Notes: generated by a model from the sequence alone, not told the origin. A stretch of DNA of 64,000 nucleotides from Paenibacillus sp. EZ-K15 (GCF_002573715.1 NZ_PDHM01000012.1:714877-778876); one strand, 5' to 3'. Positions 51,064 to 60,753 are shown, counted from the stretch's first letter. Made by a program: numbers and translations.

Positions 51064-51111
51064 ATCTATAGATATTATATCTTGGAACAATGAAGAAGGA
51101 AATGATATATT
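51064..51111 (+). promoter_or_regulatory. leuCD promoter and possible LysR-type operator
   Basis: TTGGAA (51082-51087), an 18-base spacer and TATATT (51106-51111) form a plausible plus-strand promoter. Just upstream, the palindrome ATCTATAGAT (51064-51073) overlaps the likely -10 of the divergent lysR gene (TATAAT on the minus strand). Confidence 0.55.
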
Positions 51112-51153
51112 ACTATCAACGTAAAGATGATGCGTTGTAGATCTTCCTTAAAA

Positions 51154-51176
51154 GAAGATAACAAGCAATTATCTTC
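51154..51176 (+). promoter_or_regulatory. Hairpin in the leuC leader
   Basis: GAAGATAA and TTATCTTC form an 8-bp stem around a seven-base loop, about 20 bases before the leuC ribosome site. There is no T run; it may affect mRNA stability or translation. Confidence 0.35.
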
Positions 51177-51208
51177 TCATGGACGTAAAGAACAATGGGG
51201 TGATGATG

Positions 51209-52633
51209 ATGAGTAAGAAGACAATGTTCGAGAAAATTTGGGATAACCACGTTATTCATCAAGAAGAAGGCAAACCGGGTATTTTGTACATCGACTTGCA
51301 TTTGGTTCACGAGGTAACTTCCCCGCAAGCATTTGAAGGTTTGCGTCTTAGCGGCCGTAAAGTACGCCGTCCTGAACTGACCTTCGCAACGATGGATCAC
51401 AACGTGCCAACGAAAGACCGTTTTAACATTACGGATCCGATTTCGAAGCAGCAAATTGATACCCTGACCAAGAACTGTCAGGATTTTGGCGTTACCCTGT
51501 ATGATCTCGATACGATTGATCAAGGGGTTGTGCACGTAATGGGGCCGGAACTTGGTTTAACGCATCCAGGCAAAACGATTGTGTGCGGCGACAGCCATAC
51601 ATCCACTCACGGTGCATTCGGCGCGCTTGCGTTCGGTATCGGTACGAGCGAGGTTGAGCATGTGCTGGCAACCCAATGTTTGCAGCAGGCCAAAGCTAAG
51701 ACCATGGAAGTGCGTTTTGTCGGTCGCCGCAATCCGGGCGTAACGGCTAAGGACATGATCCTTGGCGTGATCGCGAAATACGGTACTGATTTTGCAACAG
51801 GTTATGTTATTGAGTATACGGGTGAAGCGATCCGCGAACTGTCGATGGAAGAGCGCATGACTGTATGTAACATGTCCATCGAAGGCGGAGCTAGAGCGGG
51901 CATGATCGCTCCGGATGAAACGACGTTTGAATACTTGCGCGGACGCCAACATGTTCCGCAAGGTGAAGCTTTTGATGCTGCAGTAGCAGCTTGGAAAAAC
52001 CTTGTCACAGACGAAGGCGCCGAATTCGACGTAGTGGTCGAGTTCGATGTAGAATCTCTGATCCCACAAGTGACCTGGGGAACGAGTCCGGGAATGGGTA
52101 CTGGCATTTCCTCAACGGTTCCTAACCCTGCGGATTTCAAGACCGAGAATGAGCGCAAGGCAGCGGAGAAAGCTCTGGAGTATATGGCGCTCGTGCCAGG
52201 GACTCCAATATCCGAGATTCCGATCGATTATGTCTTTATCGGTTCTTGCACGAATGGACGCATTGAAGATTTGCGTGCAGCAGCAGCTGTAGCGAAGGGA
52301 CATAAAGTGTCCAGCAATGTAACAGCCATCGTTGTTCCAGGGTCGGGCCGCGTGAAGATCCAGGCTGAACAAGAAGGGCTCGACAAAATTTTTGTTGAAG
52401 CGGGTTTCGAATGGCGTGAAGCAGGCTGCAGTATGTGTCTCGCGATGAATCCGGATGTACTGAAGCCGGGACAGCGCTGCGCATCCACGTCCAATCGTAA
52501 CTTCGAAGGACGCCAAGGCCGGGGCGGCAGAACGCATCTCGTATCGCCGGCAATGGCAGCGGCAGCTGCGGTTAAAGGGCGCTTCGTGGATGTACGTGAC
52601 TGGAACTTTGTAGCCGAAGAAGTTGTGAGCTAA
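51209..52633 (+). CDS. leuC: 3-isopropylmalate dehydratase large subunit
   Basis: A 474-residue aconitase-family subunit that, with LeuD, isomerises 2- to 3-isopropylmalate. The 4Fe-4S cysteines lie in [20 protein letters not shown] and in the pair SMCLAMNPD (C-x2-C type); catalytic segments [20 protein letters not shown] and VVPGSGRVK are conserved. A GGGGTG site 8 bases before the chosen ATG fits best; two in-frame ATG codons just ahead and another ten codons upstream are less likely. leuD follows after 20 bases. Confidence 0.95.
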   Translation: MSKKTMFEKIWDNHVIHQEEGKPGILYIDLHLVHEVTSPQAFEGLRLSGRKVRRPELTFATMDHNVPTKDRFNITDPISKQQIDTLTKNCQDFGVTLYDLDTIDQGVVHVMGPELGLTHPGKTIVCGDSHTSTHGAFGALAFGIGTSEVEHVLATQCLQQAKAKTMEVRFVGRRNPGVTAKDMILGVIAKYGTDFATGYVIEYTGEAIRELSMEERMTVCNMSIEGGARAGMIAPDETTFEYLRGRQHVPQGEAFDAAVAAWKNLVTDEGAEFDVVVEFDVESLIPQVTWGTSPGMGTGISSTVPNPADFKTENERKAAEKALEYMALVPGTPISEIPIDYVFIGSCTNGRIEDLRAAAAVAKGHKVSSNVTAIVVPGSGRVKIQAEQEGLDKIFVEAGFEWREAGCSMCLAMNPDVLKPGQRCASTSNRNFEGRQGRGGRTHLVSPAMAAAAAVKGRFVDVRDWNFVAEEVVS

Positions 52634-52653
52634 GAAGGACGGAGGAGAAGTTT

Positions 52654-53256
52654 ATGCAAGCATTTACGAAATTACACGGTATAGTCGCACCTGTGGACCG
52701 GGTGAATGTAGATACGGACGCCATTATTCCGAAACAGTTTTTGAAGCGGATTGAACGTACAGGATTTGGACAGTTTCTGTTTTACGAATGGCGGTTTGAT
52801 GAAGAGGGAGGCAATATCGACACCTTCTCGCTGAATCAGCCTCGCTACCAAGGCTCAACCATCCTGATTTCCCGTGCCAACTTTGGCTGCGGTTCTTCCC
52901 GTGAGCATGCCCCTTGGGCGATTCTCGACTACGGATTCCGCGTGGTCATCGCTCCATCGTTTGCTGATATTTTCTACAATAACTGCTTTAAGAACGGGAT
53001 TCTTCCGATCAAACTGTCGGAGGAGCAAGTGGAGGAACTGTTCCAGCGCACAGAAGCTAAAGAAGGTTATAAGCTGAACGTCGATCTGGAGAGCAAAACG
53101 ATTACAGATGATCAAGGACTCCATATTGACTTTGATCTCGACGAGCACCGCCGTCAATTCCTGCTTCAAGGACTGGATGACATCGGATTGACACTGCAGC
53201 ATGAAAGTGCAATCGATGCTTACGAGAAGAAACATGGGGAGCGTCTGTTCGCTTAA
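52654..53256 (+). CDS. leuD: 3-isopropylmalate dehydratase small subunit
   Basis: A 200-residue swivelling subunit of isopropylmalate isomerase. It has the expected [17 protein letters not shown] near the N-terminus, [20 protein letters not shown] at about 70-90, which closes over the substrate, and [25 protein letters not shown] site precedes the ATG. It forms an operon with leuC; leuA and leuB are outside the window. A terminator follows. Confidence 0.95.
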   Translation: MQAFTKLHGIVAPVDRVNVDTDAIIPKQFLKRIERTGFGQFLFYEWRFDEEGGNIDTFSLNQPRYQGSTILISRANFGCGSSREHAPWAILDYGFRVVIAPSFADIFYNNCFKNGILPIKLSEEQVEELFQRTEAKEGYKLNVDLESKTITDDQGLHIDFDLDEHRRQFLLQGLDDIGLTLQHESAIDAYEKKHGERLFA

Positions 53257-53292
53257 TCTCGTAATTACACGGCAAAAGGTTACAAGATTATT

Positions 53293-53331
53293 AAACTTCC
53301 ATTTCCTGTGTAGGAAATGGAAGTTTTTTTT
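53293..53331 (+). terminator. Intrinsic terminator of leuCD
   Basis: AAACTTCCATTTCCT pairs with AGGAAATGGAAGTTT around a four-base loop, and eight T residues complete it. Confidence 0.92.
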
Positions 53332-53492
53332 GGTATTATGGAATTAATATGCAGCGATAGCCAAGAGGAACCATTGTTTTATGTCAGTATTTGTCCGGCG
53401 GCGTGTTGTCGGGAATGTGCTGATTTACATATTTTTAGTTTTTTGCTAGATTTGCTTTTCAAATTTAATCATGGGATGATCGAGGTGGATTC

Positions 53493-54929
53493 ATGAAGAA
53501 GTTAGGGTTTGTAATGATGTTGATAGTCTTCTTGCTGGCGTTTCCGAAAAGTGGCGAAGCCAGTTCTTCAAATGCAAGCATTTTTCTTGACGGAGAACCA
53601 TTGAATTTGTCTTCGGGCGTTCAGGTAGCCAACATGAAAGGCAACGTGATGATTCCGATCCGCGTGGTATCCGAGAATCTCGGGTTCAAGGTAGGTTGGG
53701 AGAAGGCCAGTCAAACGGTAACGGTCGAGAACAGTGAGAAGGCTGTTCGTATGGTGGTCGGCAGCCAACAGGCTGAGATGAACGGTGCCCAGGTTGAACT
53801 GAACTTGGCCCCTGTCTTAAATGGGCAGAACACGCTTGTGCCGCTCCGGTTTGTGAGTGAGCAGATGGGGCTTGATGTGAAATGGGACAACCAAACAAAG
53901 GCTGTGTTTCTCTCCAGCTCCATTCCACCGGTTTCTGAAGGAGAGGTTGATCCTGCTGACGGAAACCATTCGGGCAGTGAAACGCCCCCGCCCGTCGAAT
54001 CAGGGAACCCGGCTGTAATGACAGGGCTTAGCTTTAGCGACAACCGGTTGATGATTGCTACAGATGGTACGGTTACGCCGAAAGTATCCAGCATAACGGG
54101 ACCGGACCGGATTGTTATCGATCTTCCAAATACCGTCTTCTCTTCTTCGTTCTTGGATGGACATGCAGCCAATGCACAAAGCGGCGGCGCGATGGTAATC
54201 ACGGATTATCCTGACGTTATGAATGTACGATATGCCATGTTCAGTGACAATCCATCAACCGTGCGTATCGTTATCGACCTGACAGGTCCTAAAAATTATG
54301 GAGTAACCCAAGAAGCGGGGCTCATTATTGTTGATCTGAACGCCGAGGGAGAAATCCTCGTACCACCCGTTCCCCCGGTAACAGGCAACGGCAAAAAGAC
54401 GGTTGTTATTGACGCCGGTCACGGTGGAATCAAGCCTGGATCGATCAGTATTTCGGGAAAGAAGGAGAAATCATTTAATTTGGATGTTTCTCTGAAGGTT
54501 GAAGCGCTTCTTAAAAACGAGAAGAATATCAATGTTGTGATGACTCGCAGTGATGATTCACACCTTGAACTTAGTGATCGCGTCAAGATCGCAAATAACC
54601 TGAAGGCGGATATATTCGTGTCTATTCACGGAAACAGCAGCACGACCAGCAGTCCGAACGGTACGGAAACGTATTATACGAGAGATTCAAGCAAATCCTT
54701 GGCGAATGTGATACACAAACATCTTGCGAGTGCAACGGGTCTTAAGGATCGGGGAGTTAAATATAGCAGCCTTCATGTTACGAGAGAAACAACGATGCCG
54801 GCTGTCCTGCTCGAGATTGGCTTTTTGAGCAACCAGGGTGACGAAGCCCAGTTGTTTAAAGACGATTTCCAAAATCGTGTTGCACAAGGTATTGTAGCGG
54901 GTATTAAAGAATATCTTCAAGTACAATAA
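53493..54929 (+). CDS. N-acetylmuramoyl-L-alanine amidase with stalk and AMIN domains (copy 1)
   Basis: A secreted 478-residue cell-wall hydrolase cutting the amide bond between MurNAc and the stem peptide. Order: signal peptide (residues 1-23), copper-amine-oxidase-like domain (about 27-145: MIPIRVVSENLGFKVGWEKA and LVPLRFVSEQMGLDVKWDN), AMIN domain (about 168-285), short proline linker, catalytic Amidase_3 domain (about 305-478). Zinc ligands are the His in VIDAGHGG, the Glu in KEKSFNLDV and the His in VSIHGNSS; the catalytic Glu is in LLEIGFLSN. Followed after 40 bases by a GerM-type lipoprotein gene; the pair is repeated downstream. Confidence 0.92.
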   Translation: MKKLGFVMMLIVFLLAFPKSGEASSSNASIFLDGEPLNLSSGVQVANMKGNVMIPIRVVSENLGFKVGWEKASQTVTVENSEKAVRMVVGSQQAEMNGAQVELNLAPVLNGQNTLVPLRFVSEQMGLDVKWDNQTKAVFLSSSIPPVSEGEVDPADGNHSGSETPPPVESGNPAVMTGLSFSDNRLMIATDGTVTPKVSSITGPDRIVIDLPNTVFSSSFLDGHAANAQSGGAMVITDYPDVMNVRYAMFSDNPSTVRIVIDLTGPKNYGVTQEAGLIIVDLNAEGEILVPPVPPVTGNGKKTVVIDAGHGGIKPGSISISGKKEKSFNLDVSLKVEALLKNEKNINVVMTRSDDSHLELSDRVKIANNLKADIFVSIHGNSSTTSSPNGTETYYTRDSSKSLANVIHKHLASATGLKDRGVKYSSLHVTRETTMPAVLLEIGFLSNQGDEAQLFKDDFQNRVAQGIVAGIKEYLQVQ

Positions 54930-54969
54930 TGTGTACAAGATTTGATGAACTTAGAGGGGGACGAAAGTC

Positions 54970-55656
54970 ATGAACAAAAAATATTGGATGACAGGATTGC
55001 TGGCGCTCCTGCTTGCATTTAGTGCCGGCTGTGGACAGAAGCCGACTGCAGCCCCTGCCGAGACAAATCCGGAGACCGCAACAGGAGAGGTACAAACACC
55101 TCAGGATAATCCGGGAGAAACGGCGGCTGATGATCATAAGGAAGATGACGCAACATCAGTAAATGCAGGCGAGGGAGCCAGCACACCGCCGCAGAATACA
55201 ACCGGTCAAAGTACTGGAACGCCTGTGGATACAAAGGATGTGAATGCCACGGAGGATCAAGCGAAGAAGGCCAATATTAAACTCTATTATACGGACCCCG
55301 AAATCATGGATCTGAAAGAGGCTAGCAAAGAGATCACATACTCGGGCGAAGAGGATAAATATAAGAAAGCCTTTGAAGGACTTCAAACGAGCAGTGATGC
55401 CGCACTCAGTCCACTATGGTCGGATAAGATTACGCTGAAGTCTCTCAAGTTTGATAAAGGAGCTTTGACGCTGGATATCACCAAACCAGCCGAAGCCAAC
55501 CTCGGAGCTGGAGGGGAAATGTTTGCGATAGATGCCTTACAGAAAACCTTCTTCCAGTTCGATGAGGTGCAGTCTCTGGAATTGCTAGTAGACGGTAATC
55601 AGATCGAAAGCTTAATGGGACATGTTGAGCTAGAGCATCCAATGACTCGGAAATAG
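54970..55656 (+). CDS. GerM-type (GerMN domain) lipoprotein (copy 1)
   Basis: A 228-residue lipoprotein. The lipobox is AFSAGC at residues 16-21, so the mature protein is anchored at the outer face of the membrane. A long Pro/Thr/Glu/Asp-rich linker (about 25-95) leads to a GerMN/sporulation-type domain at about 97-228: KLYYTDPEIMDLKEASKEIT, LTLDITKPAEANLGAGGEMF and FQFDEVQSLELLVDG, ending GHVELEHP. GerMN domains act at the envelope in spore formation and germination, and their pairing with an amidase suggests shared work on peptidoglycan. Confidence 0.87.
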   Translation: MNKKYWMTGLLALLLAFSAGCGQKPTAAPAETNPETATGEVQTPQDNPGETAADDHKEDDATSVNAGEGASTPPQNTTGQSTGTPVDTKDVNATEDQAKKANIKLYYTDPEIMDLKEASKEITYSGEEDKYKKAFEGLQTSSDAALSPLWSDKITLKSLKFDKGALTLDITKPAEANLGAGGEMFAIDALQKTFFQFDEVQSLELLVDGNQIESLMGHVELEHPMTRK

Positions 55657-55693
55657 TCATAAAGAACTCTTTATGAAATTCATACGAAGGACT

Positions 55694-55730
55694 AAACACC
55701 TATTTCGGTTTCTGAAATAGGTGTTTTTTT
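55694..55730 (+). terminator. Intrinsic terminator after cassette copy 1
   Basis: AAACACCTATTTC pairs with GAAATAGGTGTTT around a seven-base loop and ends in a run of T. Confidence 0.9.
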
Positions 55731-55749
55731 GGTAAAAAGGGAACATTTT

Positions 55750-55777
55750 CGCAACTTTCATTGTGACTTTGCGTCTA
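55750..55777 (+). promoter_or_regulatory. Candidate ECF-type promoter before amidase copy 2
   Basis: CGCAACTTT, then CGTCTATA with 16 bases between AAC and CGTC, matches the architecture of Bacillus ECF promoters (sigma-M/X/W-like). It lies about 85 bases before the second amidase start; no equivalent is seen before the first. Confidence 0.5.
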
Positions 55778-55857
55778 TAGGTTGTCAGGTAATGTCGGAC
55801 AGGCCGAGTGCAGGAACGCCAATCTATGGCAAAATAATAGGATGGTAGGGGTGAAGG

Positions 55858-57237
55858 ATGAAGAAGTTCGGTTTTTTAATGTTTCTGGTTGTCATCATGA
55901 TTGCGTTTCCTAAAATGGCGGATGCGAGTTCGTACAGCGCAAAGATTTACCTGGATGGCCAACAAATCAATCTGTCATCTGGCGTGAAGGTCGAGAACAA
56001 TAACGGTACAGTCATGGTTCCGATCCGTGTCATTTCCGAGAATCTGGGATTTGACGTGTACTGGAGCAAGGCAACCAAGACGGTAACTGTACAAGACGGC
56101 TCGCAGACAGTAACGATGGTGATTGGAAGTCAGCAAGCTGACATCAACGGTCAACGTATACAAATGACCAAAGCACCCGTTCTTCGCGAAGGAACAACAC
56201 TGGTTCCCCTCCGTTTTGTAAGTGAGCAGATGGGTCTTCAAGTAAGATGGGATAACGCGCAGAAGGCAGTCTATCTGACCTCGTCTTCTGACGGGAGTAA
56301 CCCTGGTGAAGAACCCGGCGTAACTACGTCGACCGTGGACGGTATCAGTTTCAGCGAAAACAGGCTGATGGTCGCCGTTACGGGCTCTGCGAAGCCGAAT
56401 GTATCAAAGCTTAGCAATCCGGACCGTATCGTCATCGATATGGTGAACACGAATTTCTCGGATACGTTCAGCAGTAACGCCAGCTTTGATGACGTGATGA
56501 AGACCGGTCAGATGGACGTAACGGGATACCCGGATGTCAAATCCGTACGTTACTCCTTGTACAACAGCAATCCGATGACCGTGCGCATTGTCATTGATCT
56601 CAACTACGCCAAGAATTACACCGTTTCAGGCCTTGAGAACGGATCGGGCCTGTTCATTGTGGATTTGAATACGGGCTCTAACCCGGTACCTGGTACAGGT
56701 GGTAAGAAACTCGTGGTCATTGATGCGGGTCATGGAGATCACGACCCGGGAGCAATCGGGGTAACGAAGAAGAGGGAGAAGGATTTCAATCTCGCAATGG
56801 CGCTGAAAGTTGAGAAACTGTTGGCCAAAGAACAAAATATCGAAGTCGTTTTAACTCGCAGTAACGATACTTTCCTCGAGCTGAAGGAACGCGCAAAAAT
56901 TGCGAATGATCTGAAGGCTGATGTTTTCATATCGATACATGCTAATAGTGGCCCTTCCACTGCAAGCGGAACCGAAACGTATTACTACCATGAATCTGAC
57001 AAGGCGCTGGCGAATGCACTCCATAAAGAGATCGTCAAGGCCATGGGATTAAAGGATCGCGGAGTGAGGTATGGTAATTTCCATGTTATTCGTGAGACGA
57101 AAATGCCTGGTGCCTTGCTCGAAGTCGGATTCGTGAGCAACAAGACCGATGAGAGCAAGCTATTTGATCCGGCAACGCAGGATCGCGTGGCAGAGGCCAT
57201 TGTCAGAGGCATCAAAAATTATTTGAAGGTTGATTAA
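55858..57237 (+). CDS. N-acetylmuramoyl-L-alanine amidase with stalk and AMIN domains (copy 2)
   Basis: A 459-residue secreted amidase with the same order as copy 1: signal peptide (MKKFGFLMFLVVIMIAFPKM), copper-amine-oxidase-like domain (MVPIRVISENLGFDVYWSKA, LVPLRFVSEQMGLQVRWDN), AMIN domain (about 158-275), Amidase_3 domain (about 285-459). Zinc and catalytic residues are in VIDAGHGDHDPG, REKDFNLAMALK, ISIHANSG and LLEVGFVSN. The linker between AMIN and catalytic domain is shorter than in copy 1. A GGTAGGGGTGA site precedes the ATG. It is followed by the second GerM-type gene, so a two-gene cassette has been duplicated. Confidence 0.93.
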   Translation: MKKFGFLMFLVVIMIAFPKMADASSYSAKIYLDGQQINLSSGVKVENNNGTVMVPIRVISENLGFDVYWSKATKTVTVQDGSQTVTMVIGSQQADINGQRIQMTKAPVLREGTTLVPLRFVSEQMGLQVRWDNAQKAVYLTSSSDGSNPGEEPGVTTSTVDGISFSENRLMVAVTGSAKPNVSKLSNPDRIVIDMVNTNFSDTFSSNASFDDVMKTGQMDVTGYPDVKSVRYSLYNSNPMTVRIVIDLNYAKNYTVSGLENGSGLFIVDLNTGSNPVPGTGGKKLVVIDAGHGDHDPGAIGVTKKREKDFNLAMALKVEKLLAKEQNIEVVLTRSNDTFLELKERAKIANDLKADVFISIHANSGPSTASGTETYYYHESDKALANALHKEIVKAMGLKDRGVRYGNFHVIRETKMPGALLEVGFVSNKTDESKLFDPATQDRVAEAIVRGIKNYLKVD

Positions 57238-57276
57238 CGATACGACAGGGATCGTGATTGCAGGAGGTGGCTACTT

Positions 57277-57876
57277 TTGAATAAAAAAATATGGTCGGCT
57301 GGCCTACTGGCAGCCGTAATGCTGATTGGTGCCGGTTGTGGACAGAAACCCGGAGCAGCTCCGGACAATACGCCTGGGCAAGTAACGCCTGCACCTGATG
57401 ATCAGACAGGACAGAGTAATAATGGAACGTCGAATGGATCAGGTGGATCGTCTACGGGCAGCGGCAGCGAAGTGACAACGCCGGAAGCGAAAACAGAGAG
57501 CATCAAAGCCTATTACACGGATCCTGATATGATGGAGCTGGTAGAAGGTACGGCAGAAATTTCGTATAAGGAAGATCAAGAAAAATACGAAGCGGCTTAT
57601 CAAGCATTGCAGAAGAGTGGTAATGCCGAAATGATTCCTCTGTGGGAAAAAATCGGGCTGAAATCCCTGAAGTTTGAAAACGGGGCGTTGACACTCGATG
57701 TGACGGTCCCGGATGAAGCCAACCTGGGTGCAGGCGGGGAGTCGTTTGCTGTCGATGCGATCAAAAAAACTTTTTTCCAGTTTGACGAAGTACAATCACT
57801 TCAAATTCTGGTGGATGGTCAGCAGACCGAATCGTTAATGGGTCATGTCGATTTGGAAAATCCAATGACTCGGTAA
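57277..57876 (+). CDS. GerM-type (GerMN domain) lipoprotein (copy 2)
   Basis: A 199-residue lipoprotein beginning at TTG behind CAGGAGGTGG. Lipobox LIGAGC ends at Cys21. A Gly/Ser/Asn-rich linker (about 40-68) replaces the acidic linker of copy 1. The GerMN domain follows: KAYYTDPDMMELVEGTAEIS, TVPDEANLGAGGESFAVDAI and FQFDEVQSLQILVDG, then GHVDLENP. The domain is well conserved with copy 1 while the linker is not, as expected after an older duplication with free drift of the spacer. Confidence 0.87.
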   Translation: MNKKIWSAGLLAAVMLIGAGCGQKPGAAPDNTPGQVTPAPDDQTGQSNNGTSNGSGGSSTGSGSEVTTPEAKTESIKAYYTDPDMMELVEGTAEISYKEDQEKYEAAYQALQKSGNAEMIPLWEKIGLKSLKFENGALTLDVTVPDEANLGAGGESFAVDAIKKTFFQFDEVQSLQILVDGQQTESLMGHVDLENPMTR

Positions 57877-57954
57877 TGATGGTTGAAGGAGATCACGATC
57901 TGCTGTCGAATATTAGTATATGATGAAGCAGTAGTTATTGAGAGGGGAAAGAAA

Positions 57955-60684
57955 ATGGTACTTAGACACAGCAAACATGTTCATTCCAAAAAAGTGGTCT
58001 CCGCCGTCATGGCCGGACTTATAGCATTCGGAGGCGGGGCTTCGATCGTCTCGGCAGATGAAGAAACGGCAAATGCGACAACGGCAAATGCCGGCCAAAC
58101 GGCCATTAACGGATTCAGTGACGTTAATGCCGGATATTGGGGAGAGAAGTATATTTATCAATTAGCAGCACAGGGGATCGTGACCGGAAATAACGGGAAG
58201 TTTCGTCCGAACGATCCAGTAACACAACAGGAAGCTGTAACCATGGCGATCCGTTTCTTAAGCAAGCAGGATCAATTAAGCAGCGGCGCTGCGACATTAC
58301 CGACAAATATTAAAGTGAACGATTATTTTACGAAGTATGTTGAACTGGCTTTTCAGCAAAACCTGCTCGACAAGCAAAAAGAATCCGGATATACGGATGA
58401 GAAAGTCATTTGGGGCGCGCAGAAAGCATCCCGGGAATGGATAACCGAAGTGCTTGTCCGTTCCATTGGACGTACCGCGGAAGCCAATGCAGCCAATAAT
58501 AAAGCGACAGGCTTTGCGGATAACGCCAAAATATCCCCGGATCGTCTGGGTTATGTGAATGTAGCGGTTGAGCTTGGACTTGCGAAAGGCGTGAACGGCA
58601 ACAAGTTCGATCCGCAAGGGGCCGTTACCCGTGCCCAGCTTGCAACGTTCCTTAGCCGGGCTCAAGCCTACATTACTACAAATTACGAGAACCAATACAA
58701 AGGCTCCATCGCTGCGATCGAGAACGGTAAGTTGGAGCTGTACGCCGATGGCAAGCTGAATTCATTCAAGCTGGATAATTCCACAGCGTATTTCACCTCC
58801 GATTCGGAGAAGAGATTGCAATTCTCGGAGATCAATCCTTACACTCAAGCGGTAGTTGTCGTGAATAACGGAACGGCTGCTTACGTGGAAATTACGGATC
58901 CAACCCAGCAAGTGGAGCGGTTTGACCGCACGTATGCACGCTTGTCGCCGGACAACCTCATTTGGCTGGATACAGGCAGCACCTTTGAAGAGCTGAGTTA
59001 CGACCCAAGTACACTGTTCCTGGATCAGAACGGTACTAAGATCGATCCAAAGACGCTTGCAGCTGGCAGTCTGCTTACGATTGAACGTGAAACATACAGC
59101 CCGCAGAAGAAAATCGTGTCAATCCGCGTAAAGAGCGGCTTGGTTAACAAGACGGGAGCAGGCATCGTTCAGAACGTGGATACGGCCAACAAAAGAGTAA
59201 CCCTTAAGGATAGCACCGGTTATGAGGATACGTACACATGGGATGATGCAACCGTTATTCGCTATCAGAATCAAATTTTGGCTCCGGCGGAGCTCAAGAA
59301 TGGCTACACCGTGAACTTTTCGGTAAGAAACAGCGTTATTCAATCGTTGGAAGTCACGCAAAGCGTCGATCGTACCGTGCAGGCGACTCTGTACTCTGTT
59401 GAAGAAAACGGAAAGACGATCACTTACAAGCGCAGTGGAAGTACACAGCTCGAAACGAAGTATTTGGCAGAGAAGCCGGAAATCATCATGGGTGGCGTGG
59501 CAAAACCAGTTCTGTCCGATTTGCTCGCTGACGCGGTATCCGGGGATCAAGTGACACTGACCATTAACGGTGAAGAAAAGATTTCGAAAATCGAAGTAAC
59601 GGGTCGTCAAATTGAGCAGTTGGATGCCGCTACCGTCGTAAACTACGATGCCAAGACGAGGTGGTTGACTGTTAAGGATGCGAACAACCTGCCTCGTGTG
59701 ATTGTTTTGGATGACAAGACAAAGCTGGAATCAAGCTACGGAACGACGCTGGATCGAGTGGAACCTTTGCTTGTCTCAGGACGCAAAGTAAGTGTCTCTC
59801 TGATCGGTACCCGCGTACTTTCATTGGAAGTGGTATATAAAGTTGAAGGTAAAATCAGCAACATTAACACATCCAAGAGAGTAATTTCGATTGTGACCGC
59901 TAGCGGAAAAGTGGAGGAAATCTCATACTACAATAGTCCGGTTGTGGAAATCTTCGGCAGATCAGGCGTAACCCTGGCGGATTTACGGATTGGTGACGAA
60001 GTGTCAGCCCAGCTGTCGAACAATCAGGATTACTTGCAGAGCTTAAAACTCAAAACTTCCGCACAATTCGAGGTGGTATCTACGGAACCAACGAGGAATC
60101 GGATTCGAGTGAAAGCGAACGGTTCTACAAGCGATATATATACCGAAAAAACCATATTTACCGGTGAAAGCGGACAAGCAATTCTGCTCAATGACTTGCG
60201 TCCGGGAGCACTCGTTAATATAACGTTCCAAGGCTTAACGCCTGTCGCGGTTTCCGAAGTTAAATTGACGCTTGGCGAAGTGACAAGCGCAGATGTTTCC
60301 GGAAATGCACTGACCGTGAAGGATTATACAGGCAACAGTCAGACGTTAGGCGTGAGCGGTGGGGTCAAAGTCGTTAAGAATGGTTCGACGGCTTCAAATT
60401 TAAGCACATTGACCGCAGGAGATCGCGTTGAGATTCGAAAAGATATTCAGGGTGTAACGATTGTGCAGGTTCTGGAGAAGGTTGAACGTGCATTCTGGCA
60501 GGCAAGCAATACGGAAATTCAAGTGAAGCGCAAATCGATTAACGATAATTTCCGGTATGCATTATCCGATAAAGTATTTGTTCATCAAGGTGACACTACT
60601 TTGTCCGTGCAATCCCTTAAGGAAAATGATAATATTGTACTGTACTTAAACAACGGTGTCGTTGTTGAGATCGTAAAACAGTAA
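57955..60684 (+). CDS. S-layer-homology protein with tandem beta-domain repeats
   Basis: A secreted 909-residue surface protein starting after GAGAGGGG. Signal peptide to about residue 33 (VVSAVMAGLIAFGGGASIVS). Three SLH modules span about 45-245: GFSDVNAGYWGEKYIYQLAA with RPNDPVTQQEAVTMAI, a degenerate middle one, and GFADNAKISPDRLGYVNVAV with DPQGAVTRAQLATFLSRA; they bind pyruvylated wall polymers. The remaining 660 residues are about eight repeats of 65-75 residues, each of the form I-x-x-I ... hydrophobic strand ... L-x-x-G-D-x-V ... L-x-V, with no enzyme motif. Probable structural or adhesive role. Preceded by the GerM-type gene and followed by a terminator. Confidence 0.88.
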   Translation: MVLRHSKHVHSKKVVSAVMAGLIAFGGGASIVSADEETANATTANAGQTAINGFSDVNAGYWGEKYIYQLAAQGIVTGNNGKFRPNDPVTQQEAVTMAIRFLSKQDQLSSGAATLPTNIKVNDYFTKYVELAFQQNLLDKQKESGYTDEKVIWGAQKASREWITEVLVRSIGRTAEANAANNKATGFADNAKISPDRLGYVNVAVELGLAKGVNGNKFDPQGAVTRAQLATFLSRAQAYITTNYENQYKGSIAAIENGKLELYADGKLNSFKLDNSTAYFTSDSEKRLQFSEINPYTQAVVVVNNGTAAYVEITDPTQQVERFDRTYARLSPDNLIWLDTGSTFEELSYDPSTLFLDQNGTKIDPKTLAAGSLLTIERETYSPQKKIVSIRVKSGLVNKTGAGIVQNVDTANKRVTLKDSTGYEDTYTWDDATVIRYQNQILAPAELKNGYTVNFSVRNSVIQSLEVTQSVDRTVQATLYSVEENGKTITYKRSGSTQLETKYLAEKPEIIMGGVAKPVLSDLLADAVSGDQVTLTINGEEKISKIEVTGRQIEQLDAATVVNYDAKTRWLTVKDANNLPRVIVLDDKTKLESSYGTTLDRVEPLLVSGRKVSVSLIGTRVLSLEVVYKVEGKISNINTSKRVISIVTASGKVEEISYYNSPVVEIFGRSGVTLADLRIGDEVSAQLSNNQDYLQSLKLKTSAQFEVVSTEPTRNRIRVKANGSTSDIYTEKTIFTGESGQAILLNDLRPGALVNITFQGLTPVAVSEVKLTLGEVTSADVSGNALTVKDYTGNSQTLGVSGGVKVVKNGSTASNLSTLTAGDRVEIRKDIQGVTIVQVLEKVERAFWQASNTEIQVKRKSINDNFRYALSDKVFVHQGDTTLSVQSLKENDNIVLYLNNGVVVEIVKQ

Positions 60685-60717
60685 ATTATCGACCTGGGAT
60701 TGCTCGAGAAACACCGT

Positions 60718-60753
60718 CTTGATGCGGGGATTTCCGCATCAAGATTTTTTTTT
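60718..60753 (+). terminator. Intrinsic terminator after the SLH gene
   Basis: CTTGATGCGG and CCGCATCAAG form a perfect 10-bp stem with a six-base loop, followed by A and nine T residues. Confidence 0.93.
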
